Of a DNA stretch of 64,000 nucleotides, positions 17,215 to 25,400 are shown piece after piece; within the stretch, counting starts at the first letter, position 1, and each line of letters starts with the position of its first letter. Under the pieces are notes generated by a model. The model ran no database searches. It saw only the letters and a list, made by a program, of their open reading frames with translations, and was not told where the DNA came from. A program made the translations under genes and the position numbers. Source of the DNA: Noviherbaspirillum sedimenti (GTDB lineage: Bacteria > Pseudomonadota > Gammaproteobacteria > Burkholderiales > Burkholderiaceae_D); contig NZ_QYUQ01000002.1 of the NCBI RefSeq assembly GCF_003590835.1, forward strand, positions 2,232,001-2,296,000, written 5' to 3'.

Positions 17215-17673
17215 ATGGACATCCTGCTCTGGCGCCATGCGGAAGCGGAGATCGGTGAACCCGATGAAGGGCGCGCCCTGACCCCCAAGGGCGTGCGGCA
17301 GGCGCAAAAGATGGCGCAATGGCTGGAGCGCAACCTGCCCAGCCGCTGCCGCATACTGGTCAGCCCGACCGTACGGACCCTGCAGACAGCGCAGGCGCTG
17401 GAACGCAAATTCAGGATATGCCCCGAAATTGCCCCCGGCGCGACACCGGAAGCGCTACTGGCCGCCGCCAACTGGCCCGACGGCAAGGAGCCGGTGCTGC
17501 TGGTGGGCCATCAGCCAAGCTTCGGCCAGGCGGCGGCCCTGCTTTTGTGCGGCAGCACGCAAGACTGGACCATACGCAAGGGCAATATCTGGTGGATCGC
17601 CCAGCGCGAACGCGACGGCTCCAGCGACAATTACCTCAAGGCCGTGGTGGCGCCTGACCTGGTGATGAAGTAA
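17215..17673 (+). CDS. sixA: SixA-type histidine phosphatase
   Basis: This 152-residue protein belongs to the histidine phosphatase (phosphoglycerate-mutase-like) superfamily. The catalytic RH motif is at the very start (LLWRHAEAE), LVSPTVRTLQTAQ supplies the second arginine region, and the second histidine is in VLLVGHQPSFGQ. SixA removes phosphate from phosphohistidine in signalling and PTS-type proteins. It starts 3 bp after ppk1 and is almost surely cotranscribed with it, a common pairing in betaproteobacteria. The substrate here is unknown. Confidence 0.9.
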   Translation: MDILLWRHAEAEIGEPDEGRALTPKGVRQAQKMAQWLERNLPSRCRILVSPTVRTLQTAQALERKFRICPEIAPGATPEALLAAANWPDGKEPVLLVGHQPSFGQAAALLLCGSTQDWTIRKGNIWWIAQRERDGSSDNYLKAVVAPDLVMK

Positions 17674-17676
17674 GGT

Positions 17677-18747
17677 TCATGCAACCGAAGATTCGGACAT
17701 TTCGCCCAGATGCAGTATCGAAGGCGGAAAGGCAGCGGCGGGCCTGGTTTTGGCGGCCGGCCGCAGATTGCGAAGAAATTGCTGGGTCGCCGCTTCCCAT
17801 GAGTATTTCAATGCATGCTGCCGGACTTGCTCGCGCGGCAGGCGCAGCGCCTCGAAGCAGGCGCGTTCAATGTCGTGGTCGAGCACACCGGTCTTGCCCT
17901 GTTCGACCACATCGATTGGACCGGCCACCGGATAGGCGGCAACCGGCACCCCGCACGCCATCGCTTCCAGCATGACCAGCCCAAAAGTATCGGTCAGGCT
18001 GGGGAAGACCAGGACATCGGCACAGTTGTAATACGGCGCCAGCTTGTCGTGCGCACGCGCGCCGAGGAAGTGTACCGATGGATAGCGGCGTTCGAGCGAC
18101 TCGCGCTGCGGGCCGTCGCCGATGACCCATTTGGTGCCCGGCAAACCCATTGCCAGGAAGGCGTCGATATTTTTTTCCACCGCCAGGCGGCCGACGTACA
18201 GGTAGAGCGGGCCTTCGATGCCGGCGTGCTCGCGTGCGAGCGGCTTGAAGTGGCCCGTGTCGACACCCCTGCCCCACAAGACCAGCTTGCCGAAGCCGCG
18301 CTGCGCCAGATCGTGCATGACGGCCGGAGTCGATACCATGACGGCACTGGCCGGCTCATGGAACCAGCGCAGCCAACGGTAGCTCAAGCCTAGCGGCAGC
18401 ATGAAACGGGCGCGGATGTATTCCGGAAAGCGGGTGTGGTAGGACGTCGTGAAACGCAAACCCTGACGCAGGCAGTAGCTGCGCGTGGCCAGCCCGATCG
18501 GCCCTTCGGTGGCAATGTGGATACAATCCGGTGCAAAGGCATCGATGGCCTGGGCGACCTTGCGGTACGGCCGGTACGCCAGGCGAATTTCCGGATAAGT
18601 GGGACAGGAAAATGTCCGCATGTTTGCCGCTGACAGGACCAGCACGTCGTGCCCCAGCCGCTCCAGGCGCTCACGCGTCGCCATGAGCGTATTGACGACG
18701 CCGTTGACCTGCGGCGCCCAGGCGTCGGTGGCGATTACGATACGCAT
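17677..18747 (-). CDS. GT4 glycosyltransferase, Agt-like (glycolipid synthesis in lipid remodelling)
   Basis: This 356-residue GT-B enzyme starts with IVIATDAWAPQVNGVVNTL, has the nucleotide-sugar domain stretch YVGRLAVEKNIDAFL, and carries TDTFGLVMLEAMACGVPVAAYPV. The usual EX7E acceptor motif appears as DX7E, as I recall for this subgroup. Similar enzymes (Agt) lie next to PlcP in phosphate-starved alphaproteobacteria and put sugars on the diacylglycerol that PlcP releases. I chose the ATG at 18747 because GGAG lies just upstream. It overlaps plcP by 13 bp. The function is inferred from family and context; a mannosyltransferase for another lipid is possible. Confidence 0.78.
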   Translation of the reverse strand: MRIVIATDAWAPQVNGVVNTLMATRERLERLGHDVLVLSAANMRTFSCPTYPEIRLAYRPYRKVAQAIDAFAPDCIHIATEGPIGLATRSYCLRQGLRFTTSYHTRFPEYIRARFMLPLGLSYRWLRWFHEPASAVMVSTPAVMHDLAQRGFGKLVLWGRGVDTGHFKPLAREHAGIEGPLYLYVGRLAVEKNIDAFLAMGLPGTKWVIGDGPQRESLERRYPSVHFLGARAHDKLAPYYNCADVLVFPSLTDTFGLVMLEAMACGVPVAAYPVAGPIDVVEQGKTGVLDHDIERACFEALRLPREQVRQHALKYSWEAATQQFLRNLRPAAKTRPAAAFPPSILHLGEMSESSVA

Positions 18748-19610
18748 AATTCTCCGCTTGTTGCTGCCCTGGCTTGTTTCTGCAGTCCCATGATTTCTTG
18801 CCAGCTGACCAGGCGCAATTCGCCATTCAGGTCTTCCACCAGCGCCGACAGGCTTTCTACCCAGTCGCCATCGTTGCAATAGGTGATGCCGTCGATATCG
18901 CGGATTTCCGGCTTGTGGATATGACCGCAAATCACGCCGTCCAGCCCCTTCTTCTTGGCTTCCGCCGCCAGCGCATGTTCGAACGAGCTGATGTAGCTGA
19001 CCGCGTTCTTGACCTTCAGTTTCAGGTATTGCGACAGCGACCAGTATGGCAAGCCGGCACGGGCGCGCCAGCTGTTGTACACCTGGTTGAACTTCAGGAT
19101 CACGGTGTAAAGACTGTCGCCGACATAGGCCAGCCACTTGGCGCAGGCGATCACGCCATCGAAGCGGTCGCCGTGCAGCACCAGCATGCGCTTGCCTTGC
19201 GCCGTCACGTGCACCAGCTCGTCGCGGATGCGGATGCCGCCGAAATCGAGATCGATGAACTGGCGCACCGCTTCATCATGGTTGCCCGGGACGAAGATGA
19301 CTTCGGTGCCTTTCTTCGCTTTCTTCAGTACCGTCTGCACCACGTTGTTGTGGGTCTGGTCCCAGTACCAACGGCGTTTCAGTTGCCAGCCATCGATGAT
19401 GTCGCCGACCAGGTACAGCGTTTGCGATTCAGTCGCGCGCAGAAATTCCAGCAGGCGGGCCGCCTGGCAGCCGGTAGTGCCGAGATGGATATCGGAAATC
19501 CAGATGGCGCGAAAGCGGGTGCCATTGTGCCCCCTCTCCGACGCCGTCGACCGGTCCGCGGCTTGATGCTCGCGGAATGCGTCTGCCAGAAACTGCTCGC
19601 TCGGCTTCAT
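18735..19610 (-). CDS. plcP: PlcP-like metallophosphoesterase (phospholipid turnover)
   Basis: This 291-residue calcineurin-type phosphoesterase of the LpxH-like group (COG2908 type) has its metal motifs intact: ISDIHLG at about 38-44, LVGDIIDGW, VPGNHDE, LHGDRFD and CGHIHKP. These proteins are often labelled UDP-2,3-diacylglucosamine hydrolases. The insert-rich pattern LKRRWYWDQTHNNVVQ and YWSLSQYLKLKVKNAV resembles Sinorhizobium PlcP, which degrades phospholipids to diacylglycerol under phosphate starvation. It sits between an OlsB-like acyltransferase (ATGA overlap) and an Agt-like glycosyltransferase, downstream of a Pho box, which favours PlcP over a lipid A role. Confidence 0.8.
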   Translation of the reverse strand: MKPSEQFLADAFREHQAADRSTASERGHNGTRFRAIWISDIHLGTTGCQAARLLEFLRATESQTLYLVGDIIDGWQLKRRWYWDQTHNNVVQTVLKKAKKGTEVIFVPGNHDEAVRQFIDLDFGGIRIRDELVHVTAQGKRMLVLHGDRFDGVIACAKWLAYVGDSLYTVILKFNQVYNSWRARAGLPYWSLSQYLKLKVKNAVSYISSFEHALAAEAKKKGLDGVICGHIHKPEIRDIDGITYCNDGDWVESLSALVEDLNGELRLVSWQEIMGLQKQARAATSGELCVS

Positions 19611-20377
19611 GCTGCGCGCGCCTCCAGAAAGTGACGGGCATAGCGGCTGTCAAGATTGGCCAGCGGCATCAGCATGAACAGGTCGATGCAATTGAAATCA
19701 GGATCCCAGGCCGGTTCGCCGCACACCCAGGCACCGCTGCGCAGGTAACCCTTGATCAGCGGCGGGATAAAGGCGCCCTGATGCTCCGGATTGCGTTCGC
19801 CCACCGGGAACGGCAGGCGCGGGCGCACCCGGTATTCTGCCGGAGCGATGTTGTTCTCGTTTAAGGTATGGTAGATCGACAGCGCATTCTGGCCGCCATC
19901 GGCCAGGCTGACGCTGGCGCAGCCGATCAGGTAATGGCAGTTTTCCTTTTTCAGGTAATCCGCCAGGCCTGCCCACAACAGCATGATGACGGCGCCGCTG
20001 CGGTAATCCGGGTGGATGCAGGCGCGGCCGGCCTCGGCCATATTCGGGCGCAAATGGTTCAGACGCGACAGTTCGAACTCCTGCTCGGAGTAGTAGAGGC
20101 CGATGCGGCGCGCCGCATGCGGACTCAGGACGCGGTAGGTGCCGATCACCTTCAGCGAGCGGGCGTCACGCACGATCAGGTGGTCGCAGTGCTGATCGAA
20201 TTCGTCGCGATCCAGCCGTTCGGCATTGGCCAGGGCGGACAGCCCCATGCCTTCGACGAACACCTGGTAACGCAGGCGCTGCACCTCGCGCACCTCTTCC
20301 GGGGTACTGGCAAGGCTGAGAACGAACTTCGAGGAACTAGACGGGTTTTCCGCCGGAGCCGCATTCAGTTGACGCAT
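19607..20377 (-). CDS. olsB: OlsB-like ornithine N-acyltransferase (GNAT fold)
   Basis: This 256-residue GNAT-like acyltransferase of the OlsB/hemolysin-type family has VQRLRYQVFVEGMG, CDHLIVRDARSLKVIGTYRV, EAGRACIHPDYRSGAVIMLL and LIGCASVSL. OlsB adds a 3-hydroxyacyl chain to ornithine, the first step to phosphorus-free ornithine lipids; OlsA is not in the window. It is the first gene of the operon olsB-plcP-agt, with a 4-bp overlap to plcP. A three-half-site PhoB array lies at 20436-20464, about 60 bp before the start. Some relatives act on other amino acids, so substrate identity is inferred. Confidence 0.78.
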   Translation of the reverse strand: MRQLNAAPAENPSSSSKFVLSLASTPEEVREVQRLRYQVFVEGMGLSALANAERLDRDEFDQHCDHLIVRDARSLKVIGTYRVLSPHAARRIGLYYSEQEFELSRLNHLRPNMAEAGRACIHPDYRSGAVIMLLWAGLADYLKKENCHYLIGCASVSLADGGQNALSIYHTLNENNIAPAEYRVRPRLPFPVGERNPEHQGAFIPPLIKGYLRSGAWVCGEPAWDPDFNCIDLFMLMPLANLDSRYARHFLEARAA

Positions 20378-20419
20378 GGATCATCATCCTGGTTATGAAG
20401 ATGATCCAAGCGTAACGAT

Positions 20420-20464
20420 AGATTACTTCGAGAAAATGACAGTTCCGTGTCAGTTTAATGACAT
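20420..20464 (-). promoter_or_regulatory. PhoB box and -10 of olsB-plcP-agt
   Basis: On the minus strand ATGTCAT (20464-20458), CTGACAC (20453-20447) and CTGTCAT (20442-20436) recur every 11 bp. After 10 bp comes TAATCT (20425-20420), a weak -10. The start of transcription would fall near 20413, about 36 nt before the olsB ATG. Confidence 0.78.
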
Positions 20465-20518
20465 GACAACACCCGGCGGGACGCATACCTCGCCGCAAGC
20501 GAGGGGTTTACGAGGGGC

Positions 20519-20998
20519 TTACTTCGCCTTCTTGGGGCGTCCCGCCTTCAGTGACGGCAGCGTCGCCAAAACCTGCTGCAGCTGAGCGACATCGGCGCGC
20601 TGCATCAGCGCCACACCGACGCGCAACAGTTCGCTCTTCTTGACTTCAAAACCGGCCTTGATGCAGGCTTTCTTGAGGTCGGCCAGAACCTTGTACTCGG
20701 CTTCGGGCATGGTGAAACTGTCCCGCACCAGCTTGGGCTTCTTGGGCTTGTCCTTGGGCGCGGCCAACGCTGCGGCTGGTGCAACTGCGTTGGATTTCGC
20801 CGGCACGGCTTTCCTGGAGACGACCGGCTTGACGGCGCCTGGCGGCGTCGGTGCCGGCTTGGCTACGGCAGCCGGCTTGGCTGCTGCGGCCGGTTTGCGA
20901 ATGGCGTCCGCAGGCTGGGCGGCGGCCTTGCGCGGCGGCGTCGCCACGGCTTTGGTGGACGCCTTGGCGGGCGCTTTGGTCGGAACTTTGCTTGCCAT
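20519..20998 (-). CDS. Lys/Ala/Pro-rich basic protein with conserved C-terminal domain
   Basis: This 159-residue protein has a low-complexity basic N-terminal 85 residues built of Lys, Ala and Pro (like AKAPAKASTKAVATPP), similar in composition to histone H1-like tails. The conserved-looking C-terminal domain is SFTMPEAEYKVLADLKKACIKAGFEVKKSELLRVG. That domain resembles a small helical, ribbon-helix-helix-like fold, but I cannot name the family. I chose the ATG at 20998 because GGAAG lies 6 bases upstream within an earlier in-frame ATG codon context. It may bind nucleic acid or polyphosphate; that is a guess from charge and position next to ppx. Confidence 0.65.
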   Translation of the reverse strand: MASKVPTKAPAKASTKAVATPPRKAAAQPADAIRKPAAAAKPAAVAKPAPTPPGAVKPVVSRKAVPAKSNAVAPAAALAAPKDKPKKPKLVRDSFTMPEAEYKVLADLKKACIKAGFEVKKSELLRVGVALMQRADVAQLQQVLATLPSLKAGRPKKAK

Positions 20999-21057
20999 GT
21001 CGCTTCCTTTCATAAAATGGTATAAATAATATATACAATTTTATTCAAAAAGACAAC

Positions 21058-22509
21058 TTAATTGCGTACTACAAACTCGATACCGGCTTCGGCCCACCAC
21101 TCCTGTTCCTTCTCGATCCAGTAGGCCAGCGTGGCGTGCTGACGACTCCAGTCGCGCCGGATCTCGAGCTCGATACGGCTTTTCATTTTCACGCGCAGTT
21201 CGTCGGCCAATACATCGATGCGCGAATGCATGGCCATCACGGCCAGGCGCAGGGCCAGTACCGCCTTGGCGAAATCGGCATCGGCCAGCATGCCGTTGAG
21301 CTTGCGCAGATTGCCTTTATGGCCGAGCACCAGCTTGCTCAACAGGCGCTGCTCGCCAGTGGTAAACCCGGGCAGGTCGGCGTTTTCGATCATGTAGGCG
21401 CCATGCTTGTGATAGCCGCTGTGCGACACCACCATGCCGACCTCATGCAGCAGGCCGCTCCAGTACAACTGCCTTTCGTAGGCATTCGAGGACGGCTTCA
21501 ATTGCGCATACAGGCCGCTGGCGATTTGCGCAACGCGGTCGGCGCGCGTGGCATCGAGCGCAAAGCGTTCGAGGAAACCCTGCACGGAGAGTTCGCGGCG
21601 ATCGCGCCGGGTGGCGCGCAATTGCAGATCGCGCAAGACGCCCATGCGCAGACCGGCTTCGAGCGGCTGCAGGTTCTTGACGCGCAACTCGCGCAAGACG
21701 CCCATCAGCACGGCCAGCCCGCCCATGATGATGGCGGCGCGGTCCGGCTTCATGCCGAGCAGGTCGATCCTGCCGACATGGCCGAACTCGATCAGGCGTG
21801 CCTTGAGCGCTTCCATGCTCTTGTAGGAGAGCTTGCCGTCGCCCAGGGAATTCCTGACAATGGCATCGGCGATGGCGCGGATGGTGCCGGAAGAACCGTA
21901 GACGCTGCCCCATTGCCGTTCCAGGAAAGCCGGCACGCCATCTTCGAAATGACTGCGCGCCGACAGGATCGCCTTGTCGAAGGCTTCCTCGGTGATGAAA
22001 CCGTCGGGAAAGAAGGCGTGGCTGTGGCTGACCGTACCGATGCTGAAGGATTCCACCAAATCGATACCGAAACCCTGGCCGACGATCAGTTCGGTCGAGC
22101 CACCGCCGATGTCGATCACCAGGCGCCGCTCCTCGGGGGAACCGAGCACGCTGGCCACCCCCATGTAGATCAGGCGCCCTTCCTCTTCGCCGGAAATGAT
22201 TTCGATCGGATGACCGATTGCCTGCTCCGCTGCCGGCAGGAACGCTGCGGCATTCTTGGCAATGCGCAAGGTGTTGGTGGCAACCACGCGCACCCCATCC
22301 AGCGGATAGGCGTTCAATACTGTGCGAAAGCGCGCCAGCGAATCGAGTGCAGCCTGTATCGCCGCGTCGGTCAGGAACATGTTCTTGTCAAGACCGGCAC
22401 CCAGCCGGATCGGATCGCGCTCGCTCTTGACGATGCGGATGGCATCGCCATCCTGCCTGCCGATATGCAAACGAAAACTGTTCGAACCCAAATCCACTGC
22501 CGCCAGCAT
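21058..22509 (-). CDS. ppx: exopolyphosphatase, Ppx/GppA family
   Basis: This 483-residue protein has the ASKHA-fold phosphate loops LAAVDLGSNSFRLHIGR at the start and VIDIGGGSTELIV at about 130-142. The stretches ISGEEEGRLIYMGV and GSSGTIRAIADAI also belong to the family. A C-terminal HD-like domain follows (WSGLLHEVGMVVSHSGYHKH). It hydrolyses polyphosphate, or pppGpp, from the chain end. The gene lies on the opposite strand from ppk1 and outside its operon. It and the basic protein downstream share a strand, 59 bp apart. Confidence 0.92.
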   Translation of the reverse strand: MLAAVDLGSNSFRLHIGRQDGDAIRIVKSERDPIRLGAGLDKNMFLTDAAIQAALDSLARFRTVLNAYPLDGVRVVATNTLRIAKNAAAFLPAAEQAIGHPIEIISGEEEGRLIYMGVASVLGSPEERRLVIDIGGGSTELIVGQGFGIDLVESFSIGTVSHSHAFFPDGFITEEAFDKAILSARSHFEDGVPAFLERQWGSVYGSSGTIRAIADAIVRNSLGDGKLSYKSMEALKARLIEFGHVGRIDLLGMKPDRAAIIMGGLAVLMGVLRELRVKNLQPLEAGLRMGVLRDLQLRATRRDRRELSVQGFLERFALDATRADRVAQIASGLYAQLKPSSNAYERQLYWSGLLHEVGMVVSHSGYHKHGAYMIENADLPGFTTGEQRLLSKLVLGHKGNLRKLNGMLADADFAKAVLALRLAVMAMHSRIDVLADELRVKMKSRIELEIRRDWSRQHATLAYWIEKEQEWWAEAGIEFVVRN

Positions 22510-22633
22510 GCAAGACCTCGCTTCAACTAATTACATCGCAAAGGATGCAGGATACACCAGAGTCGTGGGTCTGTTTTCCGGCACCGGAAAACGCGACTGA
22601 AAAATGATGGATTGCATCATAAAGCCGCTACCC

Positions 22634-22667
22634 TGGTCATCGTCTTGTCATGAATTGGCAATAGCAT
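22634..22667 (+). promoter_or_regulatory. candidate PhoB box and -10 of the GGDEF/EAL gene
   Basis: TGGTCAT (22634-22640), CGTC, TTGTCAT (22645-22651), then 10 bp and TAGCAT (22662-22667, 4/6 match to -10). A further weak half-site TGGCAAT continues the 11-bp register at 22656. The spacing equals that of the other Pho promoters here. Confidence 0.6.
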
Positions 22668-22715
22668 GGCGTACGCTTGCCAACTCATTTTGCCACGTAA
22701 CAGGCAATCTTCAGC

Positions 22716-25391
22716 ATGAAACACCATCCTGCCAACAAAGGCAGCAAGAACCTCATTTTTTTCTGGCCCCTCATCTGCCTGGTCGCCGGCGCCGCCTTGT
22801 GGCTGTTCGTCGAGGCCCGCCAGGCCGCTGAACGGTCCGCACTGGAAGCCCAGGCCCTGAAGGATACGGCCTCGCTGTCGCGCGCGTATGCCGCCTACCT
22901 TGGCCGCAGCCTGGAACAGATGGACCAGATCACGATGCACGTCAAATCGGACTGGGAGCGCTGGAACCGGCGCTTGCGCCTGGAAGACCTGAAAAAGGAT
23001 GGCTTGTTTACCGCTTCCACCTTCATTGCAGTGACCGTGATCGACCGCGACGGCCGCCCGGTCACCAGCACGGCACCGATGCTGGGTGATGCAGATTACG
23101 CCAAGAACGCTTACTTTCAATTCCACCGGTCTAACATCTCGACTGCGCTGCGCATCGGCAAGCCTGACCTCAAGCGCGCTGATTCCTCGTCCGTCATCCA
23201 TTTCACCAGGCGCCTGGATACGGTAGATGACTCCTTCGACGGCGTGGTGCTGATTGCGGTCGAGCCGGAATACTTCCTGTCCTTTTACGACGGTACAATT
23301 CTGGGCGAATCCGGGCTGCTGGCGGTGCTCGGCGACGACCATGTCTTGCGTGCCGAGACCATCGGCAACAAGCACAGCAGCGGCGCGGCGATCGGCGACC
23401 TGGCGGCCTTGCAAGATATCGGCAAGCCGCGGCTATTGTCCGATGCCGACGCCTTTACTGATGGCAAGGTGCGTTTTGTCGCCTGGCAGGAATTGAAAAG
23501 CTATCCGCTGACCGTGATGGTCGGCCTGTCGCAACAGGAATTGCTGGCGCCGCATGAACAGATCTGGAATACCTATCGCAATGTCGCCCTCGGCGGCACG
23601 GTATTCCTGCTCATCGTCGCCCTGGTCGGCGCCATCTTCGGCGTGCGCGTCGCCCGCCAGGAACGCCAGGCGCTGGCCTTGCGCAAAACCTACCGGCTGG
23701 CCACCGACAGCGCCAATGAAGGCTTTTTCATCCTCGATCCACTGCAGGACGGCGACGGCGAAATCGTCGATTGGCTGGTAGCCGATGCCAACGAGCGCGG
23801 CGCCAGCTTTTACGGCATGCAGAGCGGCGAGCTGATCGGCATGCTGTTATCGGAAATGTATCCGGGCCCGCTGTTCCAGATCATGCTGGATCTGTTCCGG
23901 GTCGCCTGCGCCTCCGGCGTGTACGAGGATGAATGCCGGGTGCCGCCGGAAAGCCCGTTGAAGGTCAAATGGCTGCATCGCCGGCTGGTCAAATCCGAGA
24001 CCGGCCTGGCGATGGCCATCCGCGACATCTCGCAGGCCAAGAAGAATGAACAGGAACTGCTGCGCCTGGCCAATGAGGATGCCCTCACCGGCTTGCCCAA
24101 CCGCCACTGGCTGTTCCGTTTCCTGCCGCTGGCGATGCAGCGTGCGCACCAGAACGGCGACATGCTGGCAGTGCTGTTCCTTGACCTCGACGAATTCAAG
24201 AACGTCAACGACACGCTCGGCCACTCTGCCGGCGACAAGCTGCTGCAGATCGCCGCGCAGCGGGTCAAATCGGTGCTGCGCCCAAGCGACCGGATCGTGC
24301 GCCTGGGCGGCGACGAATTCACCGTCATCGTCGAGCAGGTCGGCCACAGGAGCGCTGCTGCCCATGTGGCCGAGCGCATTGCGCAGGCCTTGCGTGCGCC
24401 ACTGGAACTGGGCGGCCGCCGGCAGTCGATCCACGCGTCGATCGGCATCAGCGTTTATCCGGACGATGGCATGGAGGCGGAAACCCTGCTGAAAAACGCC
24501 GATATCGCCATGTATTCAGCCAAAGCCGCCGGCAAGGGCCACTACCGATTTTACGAGGCGCAACTTTACGAAAGCCTCAAGGAACGCCTGGAGATAGAGC
24601 AGGCGCTGCGCCAGGCGATCGAACTGGACCGCTTCGTGCTGCATTACCAGCCGCGCGTCAACGCCTTGAGCGGCGAGATCTGCGGCATGGAAGCGCTGGT
24701 GCGCTGGATCGACCCGGTGCGCGGCATGATCCCGCCACTCGAATTCATCCCGGAGGCCGAGCGCACAGGGCTGATCCTGCCGCTGGGCGCCCTGGTGATC
24801 GACAAGGCCTGTGCGCAGATCGCCGCATGGAAAATGCTCGGCTTGCCGACGGTACCGGTATCGGTGAATGTCTCGGCGCGTCAGTTCAACGAAGGCGACA
24901 TCAAGGGCCATTTACTGGAATGCATCGCGCGGCACGGCATCGCCGCCAGCGACATTCAGATCGAATTGACCGAATCGGCGATGATGGGCGAGCAGGCCGA
25001 CGTCGCCGACCAGCTCGCCGCCATCCGCAGCCGCGGCATCAAGCTGATGGTGGATGATTTCGGCACCGGCTACTCGTCGCTGTCGCAACTGCAGCGGCTC
25101 GACATGGACGCATTGAAGGTGGACCGCGCCTTCACCGCCGAACTGGGCAAGGCCGGCGAAGGCCAGGTATTTTTCAAGGCGATCGTCTCGATGGCCCATG
25201 CGCTGGGCATGAAAGTGACGGCCGAAGGCGTGGAAAACATGCAGCAGCTGGCGATCCTGAGGGCGCTGGACTGCGACGAAGTCCAGGGCTATTTCATTTC
25301 GCGTCCAATGCCTGCGGCCGAGATGGCTGCCATGCTGCGGCAGCAGCCGGTTTTCGCTGCAGCGCCCCGGCTTGCGGAAATCGCGTCCTGA
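22716..25391 (+). CDS. membrane dCache-PAS-GGDEF-EAL c-di-GMP enzyme
   Basis: This 891-residue protein has membrane segments at about 13-32 and 290-312 enclosing a periplasmic sensor domain of the dCache type. A PAS-like domain (about 325-440), a GGDEF domain (about 445-610) with the intact motif LGGDEFTV, and an EAL domain (about 625-875) follow. The EAL domain keeps MEALVRW, NVSARQF, ELTESAMM and [10 protein letters not shown], so both cyclase and phosphodiesterase activities are possible. It lies divergent from ppx. The Pho box at 22634 suggests phosphate starvation changes c-di-GMP. The ribosome site is weak. Confidence 0.92.
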   Translation: MKHHPANKGSKNLIFFWPLICLVAGAALWLFVEARQAAERSALEAQALKDTASLSRAYAAYLGRSLEQMDQITMHVKSDWERWNRRLRLEDLKKDGLFTASTFIAVTVIDRDGRPVTSTAPMLGDADYAKNAYFQFHRSNISTALRIGKPDLKRADSSSVIHFTRRLDTVDDSFDGVVLIAVEPEYFLSFYDGTILGESGLLAVLGDDHVLRAETIGNKHSSGAAIGDLAALQDIGKPRLLSDADAFTDGKVRFVAWQELKSYPLTVMVGLSQQELLAPHEQIWNTYRNVALGGTVFLLIVALVGAIFGVRVARQERQALALRKTYRLATDSANEGFFILDPLQDGDGEIVDWLVADANERGASFYGMQSGELIGMLLSEMYPGPLFQIMLDLFRVACASGVYEDECRVPPESPLKVKWLHRRLVKSETGLAMAIRDISQAKKNEQELLRLANEDALTGLPNRHWLFRFLPLAMQRAHQNGDMLAVLFLDLDEFKNVNDTLGHSAGDKLLQIAAQRVKSVLRPSDRIVRLGGDEFTVIVEQVGHRSAAAHVAERIAQALRAPLELGGRRQSIHASIGISVYPDDGMEAETLLKNADIAMYSAKAAGKGHYRFYEAQLYESLKERLEIEQALRQAIELDRFVLHYQPRVNALSGEICGMEALVRWIDPVRGMIPPLEFIPEAERTGLILPLGALVIDKACAQIAAWKMLGLPTVPVSVNVSARQFNEGDIKGHLLECIARHGIAASDIQIELTESAMMGEQADVADQLAAIRSRGIKLMVDDFGTGYSSLSQLQRLDMDALKVDRAFTAELGKAGEGQVFFKAIVSMAHALGMKVTAEGVENMQQLAILRALDCDEVQGYFISRPMPAAEMAAMLRQQPVFAAAPRLAEIAS

Positions 25392-25400
25392 ATAGGGCAT

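Noticed and set aside
15097..17319. 740-codon minus-strand frame over ppk1
   Set aside because: Shadow of ppk1 with the same skewed composition; ppk1 is certain by its motifs.
18735..19610. Naming the phosphoesterase lpxH (lipid A pathway)
   Set aside because: The LpxH-like fold is real, but the PlcP-type sequence pattern, the Pho box and the OlsB and Agt neighbours fit phospholipid turnover better.
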